From Arcobacteraceae bacterium (GTDB taxonomy: Bacteria > Campylobacterota > Campylobacteria > Campylobacterales > Arcobacteraceae): a DNA stretch of 64,000 bases. Below are positions 62,845 through 64,000 of the stretch, piece by piece; position 1 is the stretch's first letter, and every line of letters starts with the position of its first letter. A program made the position numbers and the translations under genes. The notes beneath the pieces are model-generated. The model searched no databases. It saw only the letters and a program-made list of their open reading frames with translations, and was not told the origin of the DNA. The stretch covers positions 70,558 to 134,557 of the forward strand of contig JALNYH010000004.1 in assembly GCA_023229945.1 (NCBI GenBank). Direction: 5' to 3'.

Positions 62845-64000
62845 CTAAAAACTAACCTTCATCCCCGCAAAATAATATCTTCCGCTACTACTTCCAAGTA
62901 CATCTTCTATTTTTTTATCCATTAGATTATTGATACCACCGTAAAGTGCAACTTGTTTGTTATAAGAATAATTCATATTCCAATCAACAGTAGTAAATCC
63001 ACCTGTATTATCATCTACGATAGCCTCAGTTGGTGTACCTCTATTTATAGTTTTTTTGTAATACTGGCTACCTATGTATTTCGCCCCTATGCTTGTATCG
63101 ATATCTTTTGACACTTCAAAATCCACAAATGCGGAAACTATTCTATTTGGATTAAACTCTAGCTCTTTGCCTAATTCTTTGTTTTTTGTTTTGAGTTCAT
63201 TCCAGTTAAATCTCGTACCGACTTTATCACTTAGCTCATATTTCAGACCAAATTCACTTCCGTATGTTTTGGCTTTTGGAAGATTCTCAAAGGTATAATA
63301 AGTACCTTTATTTACCTCAGCTATCATATCTTTTATATCATTGTAAAAAATAGCTATATCATAAGACAATCTATCAACCCTTCCACTTGCCCCTACTTCG
63401 TAACTATTCGTAAATTCAGGTTTCAAATCATATCCAGCTAATTCTGCACCTCTTTGAACCCCATTTGGTGTTGTTTTGTTTATGTAAAGCTCTCTAATAT
63501 CAGGCGTTCTATAACCTTGAGCGAAATTACCCCTTAGATTAAATGCTTTATCAAAGTTCTTTACAGCTCCTAGTTTATAAGTGGCTTTTGAATCAGCATT
63601 ACTTATATCATCATATCTTGCACCAAAAACTACATTTAAATCATCTGCCACCATCCACTCATCTTGTAAATAATATGCCTTATAATCTACACTTTTACTT
63701 GTAAGAGTATTAGATTGAGTAAATACTGTAGCTTCTCTATCTTCTGTCCTTTTTTCTATACCGCCAGTCAATAAATGGTTTTCGTTTAGCATATAATTTG
63801 CAACTGTTTCTATACTTCTAATATCCACATTTGCATCCATGCCATTTTGAGCTGATGCTTCTTCACTAGCATATCCCATATCAGCCCAATATTTTGCAGT
63901 TGTTTTATTTCTTTTTTCGTAATAACTTCTATAAGCTCTTACTTTTAAAATCAAATCTTCTATTGAAGTTATTTCCAAATCAGCACCAATATCAAGTCTT
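62845..64000 (-). CDS. TonB-dependent receptor (5' end beyond the window)
   Basis: The C-terminal part of a beta-barrel: strands with FGARYDDISN, ARYRTPD-like loop GYRTPDIRELY, and EVGASGRVDRLSYD, ending in FAGMKVSF, the usual aromatic end. The frame is open to the window edge, so the plug domain lies outside. It precedes an ABC importer operon on the same strand and probably delivers the importer's substrate across the outer membrane. Confidence 0.87.
   Translation of the reverse strand, partial: RLDIGADLEITSIEDLILKVRAYRSYYEKRNKTTAKYWADMGYASEEASAQNGMDANVDIRSIETVANYMLNENHLLTGGIEKRTEDREATVFTQSNTLTSKSVDYKAYYLQDEWMVADDLNVVFGARYDDISNADSKATYKLGAVKNFDKAFNLRGNFAQGYRTPDIRELYINKTTPNGVQRGAELAGYDLKPEFTNSYEVGASGRVDRLSYDIAIFYNDIKDMIAEVNKGTYYTFENLPKAKTYGSEFGLKYELSDKVGTRFNWNELKTKNKELGKELEFNPNRIVSAFVDFEVSKDIDTSIGAKYIGSQYYKKTINRGTPTEAIVDDNTGGFTTVDWNMNYSYNKQVALYGGINNLMDKKIEDVLGSSSGRYYFAGMKVSF

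Noticed and set aside
1..64000. tRNA or rRNA genes
   Set aside because: I looked for GGTTCGAATCC-type T-arms and rRNA landmarks and found none I could support; a dedicated scan would be needed to be sure.

Overview
The window is AT-rich, densely packed DNA from a member of the Campylobacterota (epsilonproteobacteria). The main evidence is gene order: prmA, ftsH, then a phosphatidylserine-decarboxylase-like gene, and the block rpmH-rnpA-yidD-yidC-jag-mnmE. Both orders are familiar from Campylobacter and Helicobacter. The many c-di-GMP, cytochrome and transport genes suggest a free-living, respiratory relative (Sulfurimonas- or Arcobacter-like). I cannot fix the genus from sequence alone. I saw no rRNA, tRNA, CRISPR array or insertion sequence with a transposase.

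Layout. 1-22 kb is mostly plus-strand housekeeping: a c-di-GMP sensor protein, glmS, metK, accD-thiE-rlmH, dksA, a conserved membrane gene, dus, prmA, ftsH, a psd-like gene, leuA and the rpmH-to-mnmE cluster. Its intergenic gaps carry low-complexity arrays with a 7-bp period, often as inverted arms. One such array sits inside glmS, and another forms the 3' end of a neighbouring permease gene. 22-29 kb holds a TetR-controlled permease, a DinB-like gene, a TonB receptor-YfiR-diguanylate cyclase operon and a quinone reductase. 29.6-35 kb is a redox block: a HiPIP, a very unusual fusion of cytochrome b5 domain, DUF2231-type membrane domain and 2-oxoacid oxidoreductase alpha/gamma chains with its beta subunit, and a multicopper oxidase. 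35-41 kb has glyA and small accessory genes, including an Ada-type methyltransferase fused to an acetyltransferase. 41-44 kb is a set of cytochrome, peroxidase, DsrE and rhodanese genes around a Crp/Fnr regulator, with three TGTGA-N6-TCACA-type sites.

44-53 kb is accessory DNA: an ORF6N/PLD-like gene, a large nuclease-NACHT protein (probable phage defence), three gene remnants and several small enzymes and transporters. 53.5-55 kb holds a second, shorter isopropylmalate synthase bracketed by a direct repeat. 55-64 kb has a CDF metal exporter, an ABC-2 exporter with DUF4857, NnrS, and an ABC importer that follows a TonB receptor running off the window end.

The most notable items are the membrane-tethered 2-oxoacid oxidoreductase fusion (30118-33491), the nuclease-NACHT gene (45389-48931), the Crp-site regulon (41-44 kb), and the heptamer arrays, which appear to have entered or joined coding sequences (glmS and the Ada-acetyltransferase fusion).
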